Shown one piece after another: positions 1 through 7,348 of a stretch of DNA of 64,000 bases. The notes under the pieces were generated by a model. It saw nothing but the letters and a program-made list of their open reading frames with translations. It searched no databases and had not been told where the DNA came from. The stretch's first letter is position 1. Each line of letters begins with the position of its first letter. Source of the stretch: Sulfurospirillum multivorans DSM 12446 (GTDB lineage: Bacteria; Campylobacterota; Campylobacteria; Campylobacterales; Sulfurospirillaceae); the NCBI RefSeq assembly GCF_000568815.1, contig NZ_CP007201.1, positions 682,001-746,000 of the forward strand. Reading direction: 5' to 3'. The position numbers and the translations under genes were made by a program.

Positions 1-1
1 G

Positions 2-229
2 CGAGGCAGTGAACGTTTTGAGGAAGTTTTAAGTCTGTTTGCAGAGAAATTTGATGCGAAGATGGTCGCAACGTTGAAAAAGATGACCGACTTTAATCTG
101 TACGAATTCAAAGTGCATTACGGCGAAGCGACCTTTGGGTTTGGAAAGGCGTATTTTATCGGTGGGGAAAATATGGACGAACTCATAGCAAGAACAGGTG
201 ATAATCCGCATCATGGAACAGAAAAATAG
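2..229 (+). CDS. HugZ-like / pyridoxamine-phosphate-oxidase-fold protein, C-terminal fragment
   Basis: The reading frame is open from base 2 and ends at TAG 227-229, so only the last 75 residues are in the window. The end (VHYGEATFGFGKAYFIGG, then NPHHGTEK) resembles the C-terminus of HugZ-type split-barrel proteins, which bind or degrade heme and carry a His-containing tail. The family call is from recollection of that tail. The N-terminal domain that would confirm it lies outside the window. The stop overlaps the start of the downstream toxin gene by a few codons. Another FMN-binding split-barrel protein is possible. Confidence 0.5.
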   Translation, partial: RGSERFEEVLSLFAEKFDAKMVATLKKMTDFNLYEFKVHYGEATFGFGKAYFIGGENMDELIARTGDNPHHGTEK

Positions 230-491
230 TGTATTGACAAAACATCAACTGTTGCAACTTCAACGAGGTGTGAGTTTTGAAGAGGTGCTTGAGCTGATTG
301 TTCAAGGTAGCGTTTTAAATCGCCTCATGCATCCTAACCGTGAAAAATACCCCCATCAAGAGATTTTTGTTGTTGAGATGAAGGGGTACATTTGGTATGT
401 TCCTTTCGTGGAAAATGAGAGTGAAATTTTTTTAAAGACCATTATTCCGAGCCGAAAACTGGTCAAATCCTTTGGAGGTAAAAAACAATGA
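213..491 (+). CDS. BrnT/DUF4258-like toxin of a type II toxin-antitoxin pair
   Basis: 92 aa from the ATG at 213; an upstream in-frame ATG at 198 is possible but lies deeper inside the preceding gene. The N-terminus has a basic stretch followed by GVSFEE, and the C-terminus has YIWYVPFV...FLKTIIPSRK. That layout matches BrnT-like RelE-fold toxins, which are small basic ribonucleases blocking translation. The stop overlaps the next start as ATGA (488-491), the tight coupling expected of a toxin-antitoxin operon, here with the toxin first as in brnTA. Function is inferred from the fold-like motifs and the CopG-type neighbour; catalytic residues cannot be assigned by eye. Confidence 0.65.
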   Translation: MEQKNSVLTKHQLLQLQRGVSFEEVLELIVQGSVLNRLMHPNREKYPHQEIFVVEMKGYIWYVPFVENESEIFLKTIIPSRKLVKSFGGKKQ

Positions 492-778
492 AAACAAAAA
501 AAATAGTCCTAGATACCGAAGAAGCAGAACTTCTCAGTGAGATAGAAGCAGGTGAATGGCACGAAAAACCAATGGATGAGCAAGAACTGAGTGCGTACCA
601 AAACCATGCCAAATATACCAAAGCATTGAATGAAAAAAGACAAACCACCATTCGCTTTTCCGTCAGTGACCTAGCCATACTCAAAGCAAAATCCAAAGAG
701 CTGGGCATCGGGTATCAAAACCTGATTCAAGCGCTGGTACATAACTATGTGAAGGGTGATATTAAGCTAGAAATGTGA
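488..778 (+). CDS. CopG/BrnA-like ribbon-helix-helix antitoxin
   Basis: 96 aa, acidic N-terminal half (about residues 1-45, rich in Glu/Asp) and a C-terminal ribbon-helix-helix. TTIRFSVSDLAILKAKSKEL forms the strand and first helix, and GIGYQNLIQALVHNY the second helix with the usual Gly turn. In this family the acidic arm neutralises the toxin and the RHH dimer represses the operon. Translation is coupled to the toxin by the ATGA overlap. A copy of the iterated palindrome and a probable terminator follow directly. Confidence 0.75.
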   Translation: MKTKKIVLDTEEAELLSEIEAGEWHEKPMDEQELSAYQNHAKYTKALNEKRQTTIRFSVSDLAILKAKSKELGIGYQNLIQALVHNYVKGDIKLEM

Positions 779-788
779 GGGTTTTGGC

Positions 789-829
789 TTTACATGTAAA
801 GGGGAAAATTAAAAGTTTAGCCCCTTTTT
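789..829 (+). terminator. Iterated palindrome followed by G/C-capped hairpin and T-run
   Basis: Bases 789-800 are an exact TTTACATGTAAA. Directly after it, GGGGaAAA (801-808) can pair with TTTaGCCCC (816-824), and TTTTT follows. This is a plausible intrinsic terminator for the toxin-antitoxin operon. Pairing was judged by eye only. Confidence 0.5.
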
Positions 830-833
830 GCGG

Positions 834-839
834 TATAAT
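834..839 (+). promoter_or_regulatory. -10 element of the DUF4160/DUF2442 operon
   Basis: A perfect TATAAT sits 25 bases before the DUF4160 ATG at 865, with AGGGAA as ribosome-binding site in between. No clear -35 box, which is usual in this lineage. Confidence 0.55.
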
Positions 840-864
840 ATTCTTAAACGGATAGGGAATGTGA

Positions 865-1092
865 ATGCCTACACTTTTGCTTCAAGACGGTTTTAAATTT
901 TTCTTTTATGCCAATGAGCATGAGCCAAAGCATATTCACGTGATGAAAAATGAGGGTTTTGCAAAAATTGAGTTAGAGCACTTGAAAGTCGTACAAAATT
1001 ATTTGAAACCAAAAGATTTAAAAATAGCATTGGCTATTATAGAACAACACAAAGACGAATTTGAAAGGAAGTGGAATGAGTGGTTTAATTAA
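865..1092 (+). CDS. DUF4160 domain protein, probable toxin-antitoxin partner
   Basis: 75 aa, the usual size of DUF4160 proteins. The diagnostic core is visible near residues 12-35: FKFFFYANEHEPKHIHV, with the conserved E(H/D)xPxHxHV pattern, then a basic and acidic helical C-terminus. DUF4160 genes usually sit next to a DUF2442 gene, as here, and such pairs are predicted to be toxin-antitoxin-like modules. I know of no firm biochemical role. The 3' end overlaps the next gene by 17 bases from its preferred start. Confidence 0.75.
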   Translation: MPTLLLQDGFKFFFYANEHEPKHIHVMKNEGFAKIELEHLKVVQNYLKPKDLKIALAIIEQHKDEFERKWNEWFN

Positions 1093-1315
1093 AGGAAAAG
1101 AAGTCCATTTTGACGATACCTATTTACATGTAAAGCTCAGTGATGAACGCATCATTTCAACGCCGCTTGATTGGTATAAACCTCTCAAAAATGCCACATT
1201 GGCTCAGCTCAAAAATTACACATTTATCTGTTTAGACTCTGGCATCGAATGGGAAGAACTTGACTATCAGCTCAGTATTGAAAGTATGTTACATGGTGAG
1301 AGTAGAGTCGCTTGA
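1076..1315 (+). CDS. DUF2442 domain protein, partner of DUF4160
   Basis: 79 aa from the ATG at 1076, chosen because AAGGAAG lies 5-6 bases upstream; an in-frame ATG at 1061 has no such site. The sequence shows the DUF2442 pattern: a short beta-rich protein with V.FDD.YL.V.LSDERIISTPLDWYKPL (residues about 9-33) and a C-terminal I.WEELD. Proteins of this family are thought to bind DNA or the partner protein. An exact palindrome copy (core 1124-1133) is read here as YLHVKLS. The module is flanked by a 15-bp direct repeat (809-823 and 1328-1342). Confidence 0.75.
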   Translation: MSGLIKGKEVHFDDTYLHVKLSDERIISTPLDWYKPLKNATLAQLKNYTFICLDSGIEWEELDYQLSIESMLHGESRVA

Positions 1316-1327
1316 TTGTGTAAAAAG

Positions 1328-1342
1328 TTAAAAGTTTAGCCC
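1328..1342 (+). repeat. Right copy of a 15-bp direct repeat bracketing the DUF4160/DUF2442 module
   Basis: TTAAAAGTTTAGCCC occurs at 809-823 and again at 1328-1342, exactly. A shorter part, GTTTAGCCC, recurs at 2266-2274. The two full copies flank the two-gene module, which suggests cassette gain or duplication of a terminator-like end. Confidence 0.6.
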
Positions 1343-1377
1343 TGCCTCGTATTGAAATTAAATTAAAGGTAAACGTA

Positions 1378-1752
1378 ATGTATAAAAAACTGATTATGCC
1401 AATATTTCTTATTCTTATTTGTGGTTGTGCCAGTACAAAAAATTATGAAATGAAATTAGATAGCTGGCTTGGGCATAGTGCTAATGAACTTGTTAGTTCT
1501 TGGGGGTATCCTCAGAGTTCTTTAGTTGCTCCGAATGGGAATACGGTGTATATTTATGGAAATTCTGGTAGTTATAGGATGCCTTCACAAACAAATAGCA
1601 CATATAATGTTGTAGGGAATACAATTTATGGGAATTCATATACAACGGGTGGGCAAACTATAAATTTTTGGTGTAGAACTTTTTTTGAAGTCAATGAATC
1701 AAAAAAAATAATTTCTTGGAAATGGGAAGGCAATAATTGCATTTCAGAATAA
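1378..1752 (+). CDS. Small lipoprotein of unknown function
   Basis: 124 aa with a clear lipoprotein signal: MYKK, a hydrophobic stretch, then the lipobox ICGC with the modified Cys near residue 17. The mature part begins CASTKNYEMKLDSWLG and has a SmpA/OmlA-like feel (SANELVSSWGYP at about 33-44). It is followed by a low-complexity Asn/Gly/Ser/Thr/Tyr segment (about 58-97) and two Cys near the end that could pair. Probably anchored in the outer or inner membrane facing the periplasm. The gene looks more AT-rich than the housekeeping genes to the right, consistent with acquired DNA. No known family recognised with certainty. Confidence 0.6.
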   Translation: MYKKLIMPIFLILICGCASTKNYEMKLDSWLGHSANELVSSWGYPQSSLVAPNGNTVYIYGNSGSYRMPSQTNSTYNVVGNTIYGNSYTTGGQTINFWCRTFFEVNESKKIISWKWEGNNCISE

Positions 1753-1858
1753 AAATGATGCTATCAAATAACAAAACTTCTTTTTTTAAAATTTAACTCT
1801 TACCCTTTGTCTTCTTAGCGTATTTATCAAATATCATGTGTAAAAAAATGGAGCATTG

Positions 1859-2227
1859 ATGAAAATATTGAGATGGATATTATTTTTACCTTTAGGCTTT
1901 GTTGCCTCATTTGTATTTGGCTTTCTAGCAGCTATGCTAACTAATTTTTTTGGTGGAGCTAGTTGGTATGTTTGGCTTGTTAGCGGCGCAGCATCAAGTG
2001 GTGCATTTATCATTGTTTCATTAAAAGTAGCACCTGAAGAGAACTCAATATCAAAATGGCTAACTTTTGCAACAGTTAGTATATTAGGTTTTATAGAAAT
2101 AATTGGTCCATTTCTGTTCAGCACTGATTTATCAAAGTCTTTTGCTGGTGTAGCAATGATAATTATGGCAATTAGTGTAATCCACCCCTTTAATAAAAAA
2201 AATGAAACAAAAAAATATAAGTATTAA
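1859..2227 (+). CDS. Small integral membrane protein, unknown
   Basis: 122 aa from the ATG at 1859, with GGAG at 1850-1853 at good spacing; a TTG at 1856 is also in frame but too close to the GGAG. Four hydrophobic segments are visible at about residues 5-30, 35-57, 70-90 and 95-112, joined by short polar loops, ending in a Lys/Asn-rich tail. No family recognised. Base composition is AT-rich like the lipoprotein gene before it, and the gene ends at a hairpin shared with the convergent thiC. Confidence 0.5.
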   Translation: MKILRWILFLPLGFVASFVFGFLAAMLTNFFGGASWYVWLVSGAASSGAFIIVSLKVAPEENSISKWLTFATVSILGFIEIIGPFLFSTDLSKSFAGVAMIIMAISVIHPFNKKNETKKYKY

Positions 2228-2265
2228 GTAGATTTTCTTAGTTTAAAATTTACTTTTATTAGGAG

Positions 2266-2294
2266 GTTTAGCCCTCTCTTTCAAGGGCTTAAAC
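2266..2294. terminator. Hairpin between two convergent genes
   Basis: GTTTAGCCCT (2266-2275) pairs with AGGGCTTAAAC (2284-2294), with one bulged base and an 8-base loop. It lies between the membrane-protein stop (2227) and the thiC stop (2298), where a two-way terminator is expected. Confidence 0.5.
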
Positions 2295-2297
2295 GCT

Positions 2298-4178
<1,881 letters not shown>

Positions 4179-4182
4179 TTAT

Positions 4183-4269
4183 TTCCTACGCTGGCATTAC
4201 CCAGATCAGGTTCGTGAAGCCACATTAATGGACTTCTTGGGGTATGATCTCAGCTTTTTGGGCACCCCC
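4183..4269 (-). promoter_or_regulatory. TPP riboswitch (thi box) of thiC
   Basis: On the minus strand the leader has the hallmark elements in order: GGGGTGCCC (from 4268), GCTGAGA, then ACCTGATCTGGGTAATGCCA and GCGTAGGAA (ending at 4183). The ribosome-binding site AAGGAG (4175-4180) follows within a few bases, so ligand binding probably hides it and blocks translation. Confidence 0.95.
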
Positions 4270-4290
4270 ACAGACAATGGTAAGAAAGTG

Positions 4291-4296
4291 ATTATA
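4291..4296 (-). promoter_or_regulatory. -10 element of thiC
   Basis: TATAAT on the minus strand, about 20 bases upstream of the riboswitch 5' arm, giving a start site near 4284. No obvious -35 box. Confidence 0.5.
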
Positions 4297-4567
4297 CAAA
4301 GCTATTCCCAAAAGAGACTTAAGAAAAAACGTTGGGCAGAAGAAAGGGTGTTTTTGTATAAGGGACGTTTCTTTTCTTTACATCTCTTTACATGTAAAGT
4401 ATTAGACTTCTTTTCTAACCCATTGAAAAAGAATATTGCTTATAGCACATCACTTTTCAAAACTAAAAACATCGCCATAACTTTGGCTATGACTCAATTT
4501 TTAGTTTCAAAAATTAACGCACTCTAAGCAAACTCTTTATCTTTTCAAGGGCTAGGAAAGAAGTCTA
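4297..4567. other. Non-coding stretch with one palindrome copy and a weak hairpin
   Basis: No convincing gene is present; the open frames here are short with ordinary AT-rich codons. It holds an exact TTTACATGTAAA (4387-4398) and an AATTTTT/AAAAATT inverted repeat (4496-4515) that could end transcription from the CheX-like gene. Confidence 0.5.
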
Positions 4568-4984
4568 TTATTTAGCGATAACAAAAGTGCTGTTTTTGAT
4601 TTGGTAGTGTTGTGCAACTTGGAGTGCGATGGGAAAGGGTGTGGCGACATTGCCCATAAATTCGGGCACGCTGAGGTGGTAGTCGTTGTGGGGGTATCTC
4701 TCTTCCAAGATCACTTTAGCCGAGCCGATGATTTGATTGGCGATCTCTTTGAGCAGATCGTCGAGGTCGTTTTCACAGAGATTTTCTTCAAAAAGAAGGT
4801 TCAGCGCGATCTCATCCAACACCTTTTTTTCAAAAAAAAGATACCACGTATGTTCCATCTCATTTTCGATGAGAGCGATCGCGGAGCCATAAAAATAGCT
4901 TCCTAATTCAGACGCTTTTTGTGGAACTTCACACAAAATGGTTGAGCAGAAATTCTCTGTCGCTTGGATCACAGCTTCTTTCAT
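4568..4984 (-). CDS. CheX-like chemotaxis phosphatase domain protein
   Basis: 138 aa from ATG at 4984 (MKEAVIQATENF), preceded by AAGGGAAA; a longer frame to 5062 lacks a good site. The helix DDLLKEIANQIIGSAKVIL (about residues 80-98) has the ExxN signature with which CheX/CheC-type phosphatases attack phospho-CheY, followed by the usual G.AK. The strand GSAIALIENE and FEKKVLDEIALNLL fit the CheX fold. Likely a cytosolic CheY-P phosphatase or a non-catalytic relative; only one ExxN helix is present. No chemotaxis genes adjoin it. Confidence 0.7.
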   Translation of the reverse strand: MKEAVIQATENFCSTILCEVPQKASELGSYFYGSAIALIENEMEHTWYLFFEKKVLDEIALNLLFEENLCENDLDDLLKEIANQIIGSAKVILEERYPHNDYHLSVPEFMGNVATPFPIALQVAQHYQIKNSTFVIAK

Positions 4985-5092
4985 GGGTTTTCCCTTGACG
5001 CGAATGGATAAACAATTATAAGTTAAACTCTTTAAATTACGGATTAAATAAAAATTGAGCACTCAAAAGCGTACTATTTTTGCTAAAAACGC

Positions 5093-5098
5093 TACAAT
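5093..5098 (+). promoter_or_regulatory. -10 element of the amino-acid permease gene
   Basis: TACAAT about 34 bases before the ATG at 5133, in the 148-base gap between the divergent CheX-like gene and the permease. Confidence 0.4.
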
Positions 5099-5132
5099 GG
5101 CGCTTTGATTTTTTACAGAATAAGGGAATTTT

Positions 5133-6470
5133 ATGCACGCAAAAGGGCTTTCACGAGGTCTTAAAAATAGACACGTTCAACTTATTGCATTGGGCGGAGC
5201 TATTGGAACGGGACTTTTTTTAGGGGTTTCTACAACCGTTCAACTTACAGGTCCAGCGGTACTTTTAGGGTATGCGTTGGGTGGATTTATTGCATTTATG
5301 ATTATGCGTCAACTGGGCGAAATGGTCGTCGAAGAGCCCGTTGCTGGCTCATTTAGCCATTTTGCGAACAAATATTGGCATCCGTTTGCGGGCTTTGCAT
5401 CGGGCTGGAACTACTGGATTTTGTACGTTTTAGTCGGTATGGCAGAACTGACCGCCATTGGTACGTTTGTCCATTTTTGGCTTCCAAATATCCCGACATG
5501 GGCGTCGGCAGCGTTTTTCTTTGTCTTAGTTAACCTTGTAAATCTTGTGAATGTTCGTATTTACGGTGAATTTGAGTTTTGGTTTTCCATTATCAAAGTC
5601 GCGGCGATTATCGCGATGATTGCATTTGGTAGTTACTTGTTGATCAGTGGAAATGGTGGCGAAACAGCGCATTTTAGCAACCTTTGGGCGTTAGAGGGCG
5701 GCTTTTTCCCACATGGCATTCAAGGCTTTTTAATGGCGATGGTCTTCATCATGTTCTCTTTTGGTGGACTTGAGCTCATCGGCATCGCAGCCGCAGAGAC
5801 AGATGATCCCAGCCATACGATTCCACGCGCGACCAACCAAGTCATTTACCGAATTTTGATCTTTTACATCGGCGCACTGGCGATTTTGCTCTCACTCATG
5901 CCGTGGATGAATATGACCAAAGACGTAACACCGTTTGTTATGGTTTTTAGCAGTCTCAATGAAAATCTCATCGCGCATGTGCTCAATGCCATCGTCTTAA
6001 CAGCCGCTCTTTCAGTCTATAACAGTGGTGTTTACTCCAACTCACGTATGCTTTTTGGTTTAGCCTCACAAGGCAATGCACCCAAGATGCTGATGAGTTT
6101 AAACGCTAAAGGTGTGCCTGTCAATGCGGTGCTTTTTTCAGCGCTTATTACAGGAATGTGTGTTGTGCTCAACTACTTTATGCCCGAAGATGCGTTTAAA
6201 TTTTTGATGGCGTTGGTCGTTTCAGCCCTTGTCGTCAACTGGTTTATGATCAGCTTTGCGCACCTCAAATTTCGCTATGCGAAGATCAAAGAGGGAATTG
6301 AGCCCAAATTTAAAGCATTTTGGTTCCCGATTGGCAACATCATCTGCCTTCTTTTCTTTGTGATGATTTTGGTCATTATGCTTTTCATCGATGGGATTAA
6401 TATCTCGGTTTATCTCATTCCTGCATGGATTGCACTCCTTGCTGTTGGGTATAAACTCTCTCGCAAATAA
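5133..6470 (+). CDS. Amino-acid permease (APC superfamily, AroP/PheP/CycA type)
   Basis: 445 aa, close to the 450-470 of the amino-acid transporter family. The N-terminus LSRGLKNRHVQLIALGGAIG and TGLFLG are the family's signature for TM1, followed by the conserved GEM and the P.AGSF.HFA motif. About 12 hydrophobic segments are visible. A proton-driven importer in the inner membrane, probably for aromatic or small neutral amino acids; the substrate cannot be told by eye. Monocistronic, with a palindrome-pair hairpin just after the stop. Confidence 0.88.
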   Translation: MHAKGLSRGLKNRHVQLIALGGAIGTGLFLGVSTTVQLTGPAVLLGYALGGFIAFMIMRQLGEMVVEEPVAGSFSHFANKYWHPFAGFASGWNYWILYVLVGMAELTAIGTFVHFWLPNIPTWASAAFFFVLVNLVNLVNVRIYGEFEFWFSIIKVAAIIAMIAFGSYLLISGNGGETAHFSNLWALEGGFFPHGIQGFLMAMVFIMFSFGGLELIGIAAAETDDPSHTIPRATNQVIYRILIFYIGALAILLSLMPWMNMTKDVTPFVMVFSSLNENLIAHVLNAIVLTAALSVYNSGVYSNSRMLFGLASQGNAPKMLMSLNAKGVPVNAVLFSALITGMCVVLNYFMPEDAFKFLMALVVSALVVNWFMISFAHLKFRYAKIKEGIEPKFKAFWFPIGNIICLLFFVMILVIMLFIDGINISVYLIPAWIALLAVGYKLSRK

Positions 6471-6477
6471 GCTTCCA

Positions 6478-6511
6478 GTCTTTACATGTAAAACCTTTTA
6501 CATGTAAAGAC
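6478..6511. terminator. 16-bp perfect hairpin made of two palindrome copies
   Basis: GTCTTTACATGTAAAA (6478-6493), CC, then TTTTACATGTAAAGAC (6496-6511): a perfect inverted repeat in which each arm is itself the iterated palindrome. It starts 8 bases after the permease stop, where a terminator would sit. No strong T-run follows. Confidence 0.65.
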
Positions 6512-6562
6512 GACTTCCCTCGCTAACCCTCGCTTTAAATCGTTTATTAAGAGGTGTTGAAG

Positions 6563-6568
6563 TACAAT
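6563..6568 (+). promoter_or_regulatory. -10 element of the TauE/SafE-uvrA operon
   Basis: TACAAT 25 bases before the first codon at 6593; no clear -35 box. Confidence 0.35.
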
Positions 6569-6592
6569 CTAACATCTTAATTTAAAGTTGGC

Positions 6593-7348
6593 ATGGTAAT
6601 GTTGGTGGGGCTTGCGTTCTTTGGTATTTTAGTAGGATTTTCGTCTGGTTTTTTTGGTATCGGCGGCGGTACCATTTTAGTACCGGCGTTAATCTATTTT
6701 GGCTATGATATCAAAATGGCGATTGGCATCTCCGTGATGCAGATGATTTTCAGCTCCATGTTCGGCTCGTATCACAACCATAAAGCAGGAAGTTTGGCGC
6801 TCAAAAGCGGACTTATCTTAGGGCTAGGCTCCTTTATCGGCGCTGCTTTTAGCGGTATGATCGTCGATGCAATGCCCCATTTAGCGCTTTTAATTCTCTT
6901 TGCAGTTATTTTACTGCTCTCTATTTATAAAATGTTTACTGCAAGCCTTGAGCCGCAACTTTGCCCCAACGAATCCACCTTTTTGCTTCTGTTTATCGGA
7001 GTGTTTGTGGGTGCTATTTCTATTAGTACGGGAACGGGCGGAGCTATTTTCCTCACCCCTGCACTGGTCGGCTTTTTGGGATGGGACATTAAAAAAGCGG
7101 TTGGAACGACCCTCTTTTTTGTGATTTTTGGCTCTATTTCAGGCTTTATTAGTCTCTCCGCGCATGGGTATGTGGATTATGCGGTGGGTGCGGCGATTGG
7201 TCTTGGTTCAGTGATTGGTGTTTATTTTGGTGTTAAACTATCGCACCGCATCGATAAAAAGATGCAAAAACGCGCATTGTTGATCTTGTATACGGTTATG
7301 TTTATCCTAACCTTCAATAAAATTTTAAGTGAGATGAATATCCTATGA
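6593..7348 (+). CDS. TauE/SafE-family sulfite/anion exporter
   Basis: 251 aa with eight or so hydrophobic segments arranged as two repeats. Each repeat starts with the family motif: GFSSGFFGIGGGTILVPALI (about residues 12-31) and GAISISTGTGGAIFLTPAL (about 142-160). These inner-membrane carriers move sulfite, organosulfonates or related anions. The stop overlaps the uvrA start as ATGA, so the two are co-transcribed although functionally unrelated. Substrate not predictable. Confidence 0.88.
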   Translation: MVMLVGLAFFGILVGFSSGFFGIGGGTILVPALIYFGYDIKMAIGISVMQMIFSSMFGSYHNHKAGSLALKSGLILGLGSFIGAAFSGMIVDAMPHLALLILFAVILLLSIYKMFTASLEPQLCPNESTFLLLFIGVFVGAISISTGTGGAIFLTPALVGFLGWDIKKAVGTTLFFVIFGSISGFISLSAHGYVDYAVGAAIGLGSVIGVYFGVKLSHRIDKKMQKRALLILYTVMFILTFNKILSEMNIL

